From contig LNFJ01000141.1 in assembly GCA_001464625.1 (NCBI GenBank), forward strand, positions 1 to 45,267: DNA of 45,267 nt, written 5' to 3'. Below the pieces are notes generated by a model. That model had not been told where the DNA came from. It saw nothing but the letters and a program-made list of their open reading frames with translations, and did no database searches. Numbering within the stretch: position 1 is the stretch's first letter; the number at the start of each line of letters is the position of its first letter. Source of the stretch: Bacteroidia bacterium Ga0077558. Lineage in GTDB: Bacteria; Bacteroidota; Bacteroidia; Chitinophagales; Chitinophagaceae. Positions 24,556-32,436 of the stretch are shown here, one piece after another. Both the position numbers and the translations under genes were made by a program.

Positions 24556-25575
24556 ATGACAAAACAAACTTTTAAATTTTCAACAGCATCTACCGAAATA
24601 CACTTTGCTGCTGGCATTAGTCATCTTAAAAAGATAACTGACCCAAAAGCAACCGTGTTGATAACTGATGAAAATGTTTTCAAGGCTCATACCAAGCGTT
24701 TCAAAGGTTGGAACACTATTGTACTAAAACCCGGTGAAGAATATAAAGTACAGGCAACTGTAGATGCAATCATCGAAAAGCTGATCGAAATGGAAGCCGA
24801 TCGCAAAACAACTTTAGTTGGTGTAGGTGGTGGCGTTGTAACAGATATTACAGGTTATGTTGCTTCTGTTTATATGCGGGGCATTCGGTTTGGATTTTTG
24901 CCAACTTCTATTTTGGGATTAGTTGATGCATCCATTGGCGGAAAGAACGGAATAGATGTGGGTGTTTACAAAAACATGGTAGGAATTATCCGTCAACCAG
25001 CATTTATTTTACATGATATGGTTTTCCTTAATTCATTGCCGCAGCGGGAATGGGAAAATGGTTTTGCAGAAGTGATAAAACATGCTTGTATAAAAGATGC
25101 GGCGATGTTTGCAGCATTGGAAAATAGTTCGCTGAAAGCATATCAAAGCAGACAAAAATCGATCTGCGATTTGATACAACGAAATACGTTGATAAAAACA
25201 AAAGTAGTGCAGAAAGATGAATTTGAAAAAGGAGATAGAAGGTTGTTGAACTTTGGTCACACATTAGGGCATGCATTAGAAACGCAATATGAATTATTAC
25301 ACGGCCAGGCTATTTCCATCGGCATGACTTATGCCTGTCATATTTCAGAGAAGTTGACTGGATTTAAACAGACAGAAAAAGTTGTGGCCCTTTTAGAAAA
25401 GTATAATCTTCCTAATTATGTGTCATTCGACAAACAAAAAGTGTTTGAAATATTGAAGATGGATAAGAAAAGGGAAAGAAAAGAAATGAACTATGTGTTG
25501 CTGGAGAAAATAGGAAAGGGAGTGGTAAAGAGTATTTCGTTGAAACAATTAGAAAAAATCATTCAAGAATTTTAA
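24556..25575 (+). CDS. aroB: 3-dehydroquinate synthase
   Basis: AroB cyclises DAHP to 3-dehydroquinate using NAD and a divalent metal. The chosen ATG gives 339 residues starting MTKQTFKF; the upstream TTG lies in repeat DNA. Motifs: GVGGGVVTDITGYVASVYMRG (NAD binding), PTSILGLVDASIGGKNGID, GFAEVIKHACI (metal-binding Glu), RRLLNFGHTLGHALE (metal-binding His) and HGQAISIGM. aroA starts 2 bases after its stop. Confidence 0.95.
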   Translation: MTKQTFKFSTASTEIHFAAGISHLKKITDPKATVLITDENVFKAHTKRFKGWNTIVLKPGEEYKVQATVDAIIEKLIEMEADRKTTLVGVGGGVVTDITGYVASVYMRGIRFGFLPTSILGLVDASIGGKNGIDVGVYKNMVGIIRQPAFILHDMVFLNSLPQREWENGFAEVIKHACIKDAAMFAALENSSLKAYQSRQKSICDLIQRNTLIKTKVVQKDEFEKGDRRLLNFGHTLGHALETQYELLHGQAISIGMTYACHISEKLTGFKQTEKVVALLEKYNLPNYVSFDKQKVFEILKMDKKRERKEMNYVLLEKIGKGVVKSISLKQLEKIIQEF

Positions 25576-25577
25576 TA

Positions 25578-26912
25578 GTGAAAGTAACAATACATCCGTC
25601 CAGGTTAAAAGGAACAGTTCAGGCACCAGCATCTAAAAGTTCCATGCAAAGAGCTTTGGCAGCAGCATTGTTAAGAAATGGTGAAACGGTTATTCGCAAT
25701 CCCGGTCACTCAAATGATGACAAAGCAGCAATTCGAATCATTAAAGCATTAGGAGCAGAGGTGGCAAATAATGGTGATGAATTAATAATTAATAGTGCAG
25801 GAGTTAATCCAATCGAAAATGAAATTAATTGCGTCGAATCAGGATTGAGTATTAGAATGTTCACCCCACTTGTAGCTTTAAGCGATAAAGAAATTACAAT
25901 CAACGGCTCTGGTAGTCTTGTATCAAGACCAATGGATTTCTTTGATGAAATATTGCCACAGCTTGGAGTTAAGATCAAAAGTAATGATGGCAAATTACCA
26001 ATGACTATTCAAGGCCCATTGGTACCAAAGAATATAGAAGTAGATGGTTCATTAAGTTCGCAATTTCTAACGGGATTATTGATGGCTTATGCAGCCTCCC
26101 CAAACCCCTCCGAAGGAGGGGCTTTAGACTCCGAGAGATTAAGTGTTTCTATAAAGGTTCGTAATCTCAAAAGCAAGCCTTACATAGACCTTACTTTGGA
26201 TGTAATGAAGAAGTTCGGGTTAAGAGTTCCAGAGAATAGAAACTATGAAGAATTTATATTCTCTAACGACTTTATTCCGGACTCCGGACTCCCGACTTCC
26301 GACTACACAGTAGAAGGTGACTGGAGTGGCGGCGCATTCTTATTAGTTGCAGGTGCGACCGCTGGTCCGATAACAGTTCGTGGATTAGATATGTCATCAA
26401 CACAAGCCGATAAAGCGATCGTTGATGCATTAATGGCAGCCAACGCAGGTATTGCAATGGAAGCAAAAGGAATTCAATTGCATCCTACAGCAATGAATGC
26501 TTTTTATTTTGATGCAACGGATTGTCCGGATTTATTTCCTCCATTAGTAGCTTTGGCTGCATATTGCAAGGGCAAAACAATTATTAAAGGAGTAAGCCGT
26601 TTAACACATAAAGAAAGTAATAGAGCAATCACATTGCAGGATGAATTTGATAAAATGGGAGTGACGATAGATCTGGAAGATGATGAAATGATCGTTCACG
26701 GAGGTGGTATCGTAAAAGGTGCTGATGTTCATTCTCATCATGATCATCGCATTGCAATGGCTTGTGCTGTTGCTGCATTAAAGGCAACGGATGAAACGGT
26801 GATTGAAGAAGCACAGGCGATAAGAAAATCATATCCTGATTTTTATAATGATTTGAAATCTTTGGGTGCAGCTGTATCTTTACCTTTCAACCCTGAAAGT
26901 TTAATTAATTAA
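25578..26912 (+). CDS. aroA: 3-phosphoshikimate 1-carboxyvinyltransferase (EPSP synthase)
   Basis: AroA joins phosphoenolpyruvate to shikimate-3-phosphate. The 444-residue protein starts at GTG, 2 bases after aroB. ASKSSMQRALAAALL carries the substrate-binding Lys-Ser, ESGLSIRMFTPL and DGSLSSQFLTGLLMAYA follow, with ATDCPDLFPPLVALAAYCKG, HKESNRA and DHRIAMACAVAALKA near the C-terminus. Two stretches look inserted in frame from dispersed repeats: about residues 173-183 (a palindrome at 26095-26125) and about 234-243 (26276-26303). Both lie in loop regions between conserved motifs, so the enzyme is probably active. Confidence 0.94.
   Translation: MKVTIHPSRLKGTVQAPASKSSMQRALAAALLRNGETVIRNPGHSNDDKAAIRIIKALGAEVANNGDELIINSAGVNPIENEINCVESGLSIRMFTPLVALSDKEITINGSGSLVSRPMDFFDEILPQLGVKIKSNDGKLPMTIQGPLVPKNIEVDGSLSSQFLTGLLMAYAASPNPSEGGALDSERLSVSIKVRNLKSKPYIDLTLDVMKKFGLRVPENRNYEEFIFSNDFIPDSGLPTSDYTVEGDWSGGAFLLVAGATAGPITVRGLDMSSTQADKAIVDALMAANAGIAMEAKGIQLHPTAMNAFYFDATDCPDLFPPLVALAAYCKGKTIIKGVSRLTHKESNRAITLQDEFDKMGVTIDLEDDEMIVHGGGIVKGADVHSHHDHRIAMACAVAALKATDETVIEEAQAIRKSYPDFYNDLKSLGAAVSLPFNPESLIN
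26095..26125. repeat. Palindromic repeat inserted in frame in aroA
   Basis: CCCCTCC-GAA-GGAGGGG (26105-26121) is preceded by CCTCCCCAAA. It belongs to the C-rich palindromes common between genes in Bacteroidota, yet here it is translated (ASPNPSEGGAL). Confidence 0.65.
26276..26303. repeat. GACTCCxGAC-type repeat inside aroA
   Basis: The block GGACTCCGGACTCCCGACTT and the bases after it consist of degenerate GACTCC units and are translated as SGLPTSD. Similar units occur in mutS (3490-3524) and after the DAHP synthase gene. Confidence 0.5.
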
Positions 26913-26926
26913 CCAATTAATATACT

Positions 26927-27919
26927 TTGAATTCATTTGGTCGCATATTTCGCATTTCTATTTTTGGAGAATCGCATGGTGAATGTGTAGGTATTACTAT
27001 TGATGGTTGTCCTGCAGGTTTGTCGTTAATTCCGGAAGATCTATTACCCGATTTGGAAAGAAGAAAAGGTGGCAAGCAAAAAGGTACAACACCTCGTCAA
27101 GAAGAAGACTTCCCGATTTTTAAAAGTGGAATCTTCAATGGCAAAACAACAGGCTTTCCCATCACTATCTTATTCGACAATAAAAATACACGCAGCGAAG
27201 ACTATAATAAGCAACGAAGTATTCCTCGTCCCGGTCATGCAGATTGGGTAGCACATCAAAAATTTGGTGGCAATGAAGATTACAGGGGTGGCGGTCATTT
27301 TAGTGCGAGGTTAACAACCGGGATTGTTGCAGCAGGTGCTATCGCAAAGAAATTAATTGATGAAATTAGCATTCATGCCGAGGTAATAGAAATAGCCGGA
27401 GAAAAAGATTTAGAAAAAGGATTACAAAAAGCCATCGATGCAAAAGATTCAGTGGGCGGAATTATTGAATGTCGGGTAAGTGGTTTACCAGTTGGATTAG
27501 GAGAACCCTATTTCGATTCTATTGAATCAATGTTATCACATATACTCTTTGCAATCCCTGCAGTAAAAGGTGTTGAGTTCGGAGCAGGTTTCGCCGCCGC
27601 AAAAATGTTTGGCAGCCAGCACAACGATGCAATTGAAAATAGGGAAGGCAAAACAAGAACGAATCATGCAGGCGGGATTGTTGGCGGCATTAGCAATGGC
27701 AACGAATTAGTTTTTCGCTTAGCCGTAAAACCTACCTCATCCACACCAAAAGAACAGAACAGTTTAAATTGGGAAACGGGTAAGACAGAAAATTTTTCTA
27801 TCAAAGGCCGACACGACTTATGTGTAGCACTAAGAGCACCAGTAATTGTAGAAGCAGTAACTGCATTGGTGCTAGCCGACTTTATGTTATTAGAACAAAA
27901 AATAAAAAGAATACAATAA
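26927..27919 (+). CDS. aroC: Chorismate synthase
   Basis: AroC makes chorismate from EPSP with reduced FMN. The protein is 330 residues and starts at TTG (MNSFGRIFRISIFGESHG); no in-frame ATG fits. Both catalytic histidines are present, in FGESHGECVG and in IKGRHDLCVALRAPVI. PRPGHADWVAHQKFGGNEDYRGGGHFSARLT is the FMN-binding region. It is shorter than E. coli AroC (361 residues, as I recall), with the missing parts in loops. Its stop overlaps the next ATG by one base (TAATG). Confidence 0.94.
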   Translation: MNSFGRIFRISIFGESHGECVGITIDGCPAGLSLIPEDLLPDLERRKGGKQKGTTPRQEEDFPIFKSGIFNGKTTGFPITILFDNKNTRSEDYNKQRSIPRPGHADWVAHQKFGGNEDYRGGGHFSARLTTGIVAAGAIAKKLIDEISIHAEVIEIAGEKDLEKGLQKAIDAKDSVGGIIECRVSGLPVGLGEPYFDSIESMLSHILFAIPAVKGVEFGAGFAAAKMFGSQHNDAIENREGKTRTNHAGGIVGGISNGNELVFRLAVKPTSSTPKEQNSLNWETGKTENFSIKGRHDLCVALRAPVIVEAVTALVLADFMLLEQKIKRIQ

Positions 27920-28218
27920 TGCCGATTATTTTTCATGTAACAACCAACACCAATTGGAAGGAAGCCAAAGCAAATGGATTCTATATACATCCTTCATTAA
28001 AAGATGAAGGCTTTATTCATTGTTCACAAGTCCACCAGGTAGCAGGTGTACTCGAAAGATATTTCGCCGGGCAAACTGATTTGGTAAAGTTGGTTATTGA
28101 TACAGACAAACTTACCAGCAAGCATGTTTTTGATTGGTCGCCTTCTACCGCTGATACATTCCCTCATGTATATGGGCCCATTAATTCAGATGCAGTTATT
28201 GATGTGATTGCTTTATAA
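27919..28218 (+). CDS. DUF952 family protein
   Basis: This 99-residue protein starts at the ATG overlapping the aroC stop. IFHVTTNTNWKEAKANGFYIHPSLKDEGFIHCS and HVYGPINSDAVIDVIAL are the DUF952 signatures; this small family resembles ADP-ribosyltransferase-like folds in sequence pattern, but its role is unknown. It is the last gene of the aromatic operon and ends overlapping the dipeptidase gene tail by 6 bases, convergently. Confidence 0.85.
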   Translation: MPIIFHVTTNTNWKEAKANGFYIHPSLKDEGFIHCSQVHQVAGVLERYFAGQTDLVKLVIDTDKLTSKHVFDWSPSTADTFPHVYGPINSDAVIDVIAL

Positions 28219-28941
28219 ATCCTTCAGGAGTTTTTTAAAATCAATATCCAATATTTCAAACTTGCCACCATTAGGCCAGGAGTAATGCCACCATTCCTCG
28301 TTATAACAACGAAAACCATATTTCTCCATCAGCGTTTTCAGAAGATTTCTATTTTTCTTTATCTCCTGGCTGAGATTTGTGAAACTATGATGAGCTGTAT
28401 CTGAAAAATTATCAAACCCCGTTCCCATATTTGTTTCTTTTCCTGTTTTACTATCAATAATGGTAAGGTCAACTGCAACACCCCGATTATGGCCGCTTCC
28501 ATTTTTTGGATGAGCTACATATCTTTCATCTTTCACTAACTCCCAAAATTTTTCTGTAACAGCATAAGGTCTGTATGCATCATAAATTTTAAGTCCCAGA
28601 CCAATTTTGTTTAGCTCTTCCTGTACTTTTTGCAGTGCTGTAGCAGCAGGCATTCGCAGAAAAGTATTGTTCGTATTTGCCGGGTACATCAGCCGATGCA
28701 TAAAATTATTGGTAGTTGCGTAGCGGAGGTCATAAACCATGCCCGGTATAAGATGCTTTATTTCTACCATCTTTTTTGTCGAGTCACTTCTCACTTGTTT
28801 TTTGTAATCGTCCCATTTATCTGTTACTGCGGGCTTTGTGTAAGTGTTATCTTGCCCGGTCGTGTTTATCCATAACCCTGTTAAGAAAAAGAGCAGCAGG
28901 AACTGTGAAGTATAAAAGCGATTTGGTATATTGTTAATCAT
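28213..28941 (-). CDS. VanX-family D-alanyl-D-alanine dipeptidase
   Basis: The chosen ATG gives 242 residues with an N-terminal hydrophobic signal (FLLLFFLTGLW). A longer form from 29004 would lead into the neighbouring promoter region. The zinc ligands are visible: His and Asp in SGHNRGVAVDLTI and His in EEWWHYSW; the glutamate of EWWH is the catalytic base, and the Arg in YDAYRPYA is conserved. VanX enzymes hydrolyse D-Ala-D-Ala. Outside resistance clusters, as here, they most likely recycle wall peptides. No vanA or vanH is nearby, so vancomycin resistance is not implied. Confidence 0.9.
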   Translation of the reverse strand: MINNIPNRFYTSQFLLLFFLTGLWINTTGQDNTYTKPAVTDKWDDYKKQVRSDSTKKMVEIKHLIPGMVYDLRYATTNNFMHRLMYPANTNNTFLRMPAATALQKVQEELNKIGLGLKIYDAYRPYAVTEKFWELVKDERYVAHPKNGSGHNRGVAVDLTIIDSKTGKETNMGTGFDNFSDTAHHSFTNLSQEIKKNRNLLKTLMEKYGFRCYNEEWWHYSWPNGGKFEILDIDFKKLLKDL

Positions 28942-29013
28942 ATCCGGGTTTGAAAGATGCCAAAGTAAATTAGTGTAAAAACAGGATATGTTTGCAGACG
29001 CCACTACACCTCT

Positions 29014-30705
29014 ATGTATATGTTCAGAAAGAAGAATCCGTGTCTATTTGTCGCAACACTATGTTTATTAGTGATGGCATCCTGCATCGCAAAAAATAAA
29101 AAGGGAGGTAATATTGCCAGTACTCCCGAGGAACTAACTCAAAAAACTACCCAATTAATCCAGCAATACATCATCAGGGCTGGTTCTACCGGTAATTTTG
29201 ATGACTCTACAATTACACTCAATCAACCTGCAATTTCCCAATCGCTGTATACTAGCAAGTCTTATGCTGCACTGTGGTGTAAGCAGGATCAATGGCTTCC
29301 TGTTGGCGATTCATTATTTCATTTTATTGAAACCTCACAATTGTTTGGTTTGTTTCCAGAAGATTATCACCTCAAACAATTGAAAGTCATTAAGGATAAA
29401 ATGGAAGCTGACAGTCTTGGAAAAGGCGATAGAAATGATGCCAACCTTTGGTCGTTATCAGATATTATGTTGACGGATGCATTTGTGCAAATTATAAAAG
29501 ATGTCAAACTGGGCAGACTTCCCAATGATAGTATATCACAAAGAAAAGATTCAACACTTAGCGAAGAATTTTACCAGCAACAATTACTGTCCATTCAGCA
29601 ATCGGGATTGGCAGCAACAATTAAATCATTAGAGCCTCAACAAAAAGGTTATCACCAGTTGAAAGCAGGAATAAAAAACTTTTTGGATAGTGCAGATTAC
29701 AAACAGTACACAAATGTGCCGTACCCGGTAAAGGATAGAAATAAATTTGAAAGAGCTTTGCAAAAAAGATTATACGAAGCTGGCTTCATTTCTTTTGATA
29801 GTACGGCTGCGGACTCCACACAATTAGCAGAAGCAATCAAATCGTTTCAGAAGAAAAAAGGAATAGCTGTTGACGGAAGGGCAGGAGAGGGCACCGTAAG
29901 AATGTTGAATGTTAATGACAGGGAAAAATTTATCCGCATTGCTATCAGTATGGATAAATACAAAATGCTACCGGAGAAAATGCCTTCCAGGTATATTTGG
30001 GTAAATGCATCATCTAATTATCTTGAGCTGGTAGATGGAGGTGAAGTGAAATTGACAAGCAAAGTTATTTGTGGTAAACCTAAAACAAGAACACCGCTAT
30101 TAACCAGCGACATTACAACGCTTATAACCTATCCACAGTGGGTGCCACCTCCCAGTATTGTTTCCAAAGAAATTTTACCTGCCGTAAAAAAGAATCCGGG
30201 TTATTTAGCAAAAAAGGGCTTTAGCCTGGTTGATTCAAAAGGTAATGAAATTGACCCCTACACGGTCGATTGGTCCAAGTACAGCAAAGGCATTCCATAT
30301 AGAATTGTGCAGGGTAGTGGCGATGATAATGCACTTGGAATCATGAAGTTTGTTTTCAGCAATAAATATTCTGTGTACTTACATGATACAAACCAGCGAT
30401 ACTTATTTGGTAATTCCATGCGGTCATTAAGCCACGGTTGCGTAAGGGTGCAGGATTGGGAGAAACTTGCCTACTATATTCTACGCAACGATAGTCTTAA
30501 TGCAAAAAATGGCAACTATACCAAGGCCGATTCTGTAAAAACATGGCTGGAGAAAAAGCAAAAGCGAAATATCGCCGTGAGAAACAAAATTCCTGTATAC
30601 ATCCGTTATTTGACCTGCGAAGGGCAAAATGGAAAAATTGTTTTTTTTGATGATATATATGCCGAAGACAAGTACCTCCGGGAGAAATATTTTGCTTCCA
30701 AATAG
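29014..30705 (+). CDS. YcbB-like L,D-transpeptidase lipoprotein
   Basis: This 563-residue protein has a lipoprotein signal with lipobox VMASC (near residue 23). It has the YcbB layout: a helical scaffold domain, a peptidoglycan-binding domain (near residue 268, LAEAIKSFQKKKGIAVDGRAGEGTVRML) and the YkuD catalytic domain (about 325-500) with SLSHGCVRVQDW containing the catalytic Cys and preceded by a conserved His (VYLHDT). Such enzymes make 3-3 cross-links in peptidoglycan. It is divergent from the dipeptidase gene, suggesting a shared wall-remodelling locus. A second ATG lies two codons in. Confidence 0.93.
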   Translation: MYMFRKKNPCLFVATLCLLVMASCIAKNKKGGNIASTPEELTQKTTQLIQQYIIRAGSTGNFDDSTITLNQPAISQSLYTSKSYAALWCKQDQWLPVGDSLFHFIETSQLFGLFPEDYHLKQLKVIKDKMEADSLGKGDRNDANLWSLSDIMLTDAFVQIIKDVKLGRLPNDSISQRKDSTLSEEFYQQQLLSIQQSGLAATIKSLEPQQKGYHQLKAGIKNFLDSADYKQYTNVPYPVKDRNKFERALQKRLYEAGFISFDSTAADSTQLAEAIKSFQKKKGIAVDGRAGEGTVRMLNVNDREKFIRIAISMDKYKMLPEKMPSRYIWVNASSNYLELVDGGEVKLTSKVICGKPKTRTPLLTSDITTLITYPQWVPPPSIVSKEILPAVKKNPGYLAKKGFSLVDSKGNEIDPYTVDWSKYSKGIPYRIVQGSGDDNALGIMKFVFSNKYSVYLHDTNQRYLFGNSMRSLSHGCVRVQDWEKLAYYILRNDSLNAKNGNYTKADSVKTWLEKKQKRNIAVRNKIPVYIRYLTCEGQNGKIVFFDDIYAEDKYLREKYFASK

Positions 30706-30824
30706 GATAGAAAGTTGGCAAAGACATAAACGAAATCAGTGGGTTTGCCTTCGAGCTGCCCAACTCCTCCCAAAGTGGTGAATACTAGGTAAATAATTTA
30801 TTTCAGGATATTGAACTTACCAGT

Positions 30825-30832
30825 TATTTTTG
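30825..30832 (+). promoter_or_regulatory. Likely -7 element of the OmpA-family gene
   Basis: TATTTTTG fits TAnnTTTG and lies 27 bases before the ATG at 30860. The -33 position is TTTC, an imperfect match, 20 bases upstream. Confidence 0.4.
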
Positions 30833-30859
30833 TCCAGTTTTAAACCAAACTATCTCTTT

Positions 30860-32200
30860 ATGAAGAAGATACTCTTTGCATTATTTGCATTGTACTTGCT
30901 TGTTCCGGCCACATTTGGTCAAGATGACGAAATTAGACCCAAAGCGATTGGGATAAGTTTTTTCATGAATGACTTTTTAACTCCCTCCAGAATTAGAAGC
31001 ACTTCTCTTAGTTCAGTAATAAGTAGTAAGCAGTTTGCAAAGTTCAATGAAATGACTCCGGGCTTAGCAGTGACTTATTTTAAAGGTATAAGAAAGCATA
31101 TTGATTTTGCCGCTACTTTAGGTGGGTCTTTTGTTAGATATCCAATGACAGGCAAAACTTTCACAAACGATAATTTTTTGCTGGAGTCTAATGCTTCCAT
31201 GCATCTTAAAATGGTTTCTGAAAAATATTGGGTTCAGCCATACATTTCGTTAGGTATAGGTGCTCATAAATATCTTAACTATTATGGCGCCTTTTTGCCA
31301 CTTGGATTAGGTTTGAAAGTGAACTTCTTTGATGACGCACATTTGTTTATCAATTCTAATTACCGTGTGCCAGTTACTACCGAAACTGCTAATTATCATT
31401 TACAACATAGCATAGGTTTGGCAGGAAGAATTGGTAAGAAAAAAGAACCAGTTGTTATCCCACCACCACCTCCACCGCCACCAGTTGATACAGATGGTGA
31501 TGGTATCATTGACAATCTTGATAAATGCCCTACTGTAAAAGGTATTGCCAAATATGATGGCTGTCCAATACCAGATACCGATAAGGATGGCATTAATGAT
31601 GAAGAGGATAAATGCCCTACTGTTCCGGGCCTTGCCCGCTACCAGGGTTGTCCAATACCTGATACCGATAAGGATGGTATTAATGATGAAGAAGACAAAT
31701 GTCCAACTGTTCCTGGCGTAGCCCGTTACCAGGGTTGTCCTATACCAGATACTGACGGTGATGGTGTAAACGATGAAGAAGATAAGTGTGTAACTATACC
31801 TGGCCCAAGAGAAAATCAAGGTTGCCCCATCATTCCTGAAGAAATTAAGAAAAGAGTAAATGTGGCAGCTAAGAATATCCTGTTTGTAACAGGTAGTGCT
31901 AAATTGCAGGCTAAGTCATACAAGGGATTGAATGACGTTGTGAAAATCATGCAGGAGAATCCGGGAATGAGTCTTGCAATTGATGGCCATACAGATAATG
32001 TTGGTACAGAAGAAAGTAATCAAACTTTGAGTGATAATAGGGCGGCTTCTGTAAAAGCATATCTTGTTAGCAAAGGAATAGATGAAAGTAGAATTACAGC
32101 CATCGGCCATGGTGAAATGGTGCCAATTGCAGATAACAAAACTGCTGCTGGTCGTCAGCAAAACCGCCGTTCAGAATTGAACTTGAGTTATTACAAATAA
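30860..32200 (+). CDS. OmpA-family protein with thrombospondin type 3 repeats
   Basis: From the ATG giving a good signal peptide (MKKILFALFALYLLVPATFG) the protein is 446 residues. An N-terminal beta-barrel domain of about 185 residues is followed by an octaproline linker, then four calcium-binding thrombospondin-3 repeats of the DTDxDGIxDxxDKCPT...GCP type, then an OmpA domain (AAKNILFVTGSAKLQAKSYKGL, IDGHTDNVGTEESNQTLSDNRAASVKAYL) that binds peptidoglycan. The repeats are nearly identical at DNA level (about 31570-31740). It ends at a strong terminator. Confidence 0.92.
   Translation: MKKILFALFALYLLVPATFGQDDEIRPKAIGISFFMNDFLTPSRIRSTSLSSVISSKQFAKFNEMTPGLAVTYFKGIRKHIDFAATLGGSFVRYPMTGKTFTNDNFLLESNASMHLKMVSEKYWVQPYISLGIGAHKYLNYYGAFLPLGLGLKVNFFDDAHLFINSNYRVPVTTETANYHLQHSIGLAGRIGKKKEPVVIPPPPPPPPVDTDGDGIIDNLDKCPTVKGIAKYDGCPIPDTDKDGINDEEDKCPTVPGLARYQGCPIPDTDKDGINDEEDKCPTVPGVARYQGCPIPDTDGDGVNDEEDKCVTIPGPRENQGCPIIPEEIKKRVNVAAKNILFVTGSAKLQAKSYKGLNDVVKIMQENPGMSLAIDGHTDNVGTEESNQTLSDNRAASVKAYLVSKGIDESRITAIGHGEMVPIADNKTAAGRQQNRRSELNLSYYK
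31485..31830 (+). repeat. In-frame tandem repeats (thrombospondin-3 units) in the OmpA-family gene
   Basis: About four units of 87-90 bases occur in tandem. The middle two (from about 31570 and 31657) are almost identical, so recombination could change the copy number. Confidence 0.75.
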
Positions 32201-32218
32201 ACACATGAGAAATACACA

Positions 32219-32246
32219 AAATGCCCCGGTGACGGGGCATTTTTTA
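32219..32246 (+). terminator. Rho-independent terminator of the OmpA-family gene
   Basis: The stem ATGCCCC/GGGGCAT (32221-32227 with 32234-32240) is followed by a run of six T. Confidence 0.9.
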
Positions 32247-32350
32247 TTTATAGAAGCCTAGTAAATAAAAAGTTCATTATTTCTAAAGTCTGTTTTCATT
32301 CCCATTTCTTCAAACTTATCCACAGATAGAATTCCGAAATATCGACCCCA

Positions 32351-32379
32351 TTGATTTCGGCCTTTTTCCCTTACCTTTG
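32351..32379 (+). promoter_or_regulatory. Promoter of fusA
   Basis: TTG (32351-32353), an 18-base spacer and TACCTTTG (32372-32379) match the housekeeping consensus. The ATG follows 57 bases later. Confidence 0.65.
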
Positions 32380-32436
32380 CGCCTCCAAAACCATAGGGTT
32401 TTATTATTGAATTAAACAACTGAAAATAAAGCAGTC

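Noticed and set aside
28213-28941. Vancomycin resistance role for the VanX-like dipeptidase
   Set aside because: No vanH or vanA-type ligase or vanRS is nearby, and stand-alone homologs are common in Gram-negative bacteria as wall-recycling enzymes.
31485-31830. Tandem repeats in the OmpA-family gene as a CRISPR-like array
   Set aside because: They are in frame, encode calcium-binding thrombospondin-3 units and have no unique spacers.
32316-32324. Perfect DnaA box (TTATCCACA) upstream of fusA
   Set aside because: It is single. No cluster of boxes, A+T-rich unwinding region or dnaA/dnaN gene is nearby, so it is not evidence of an origin.
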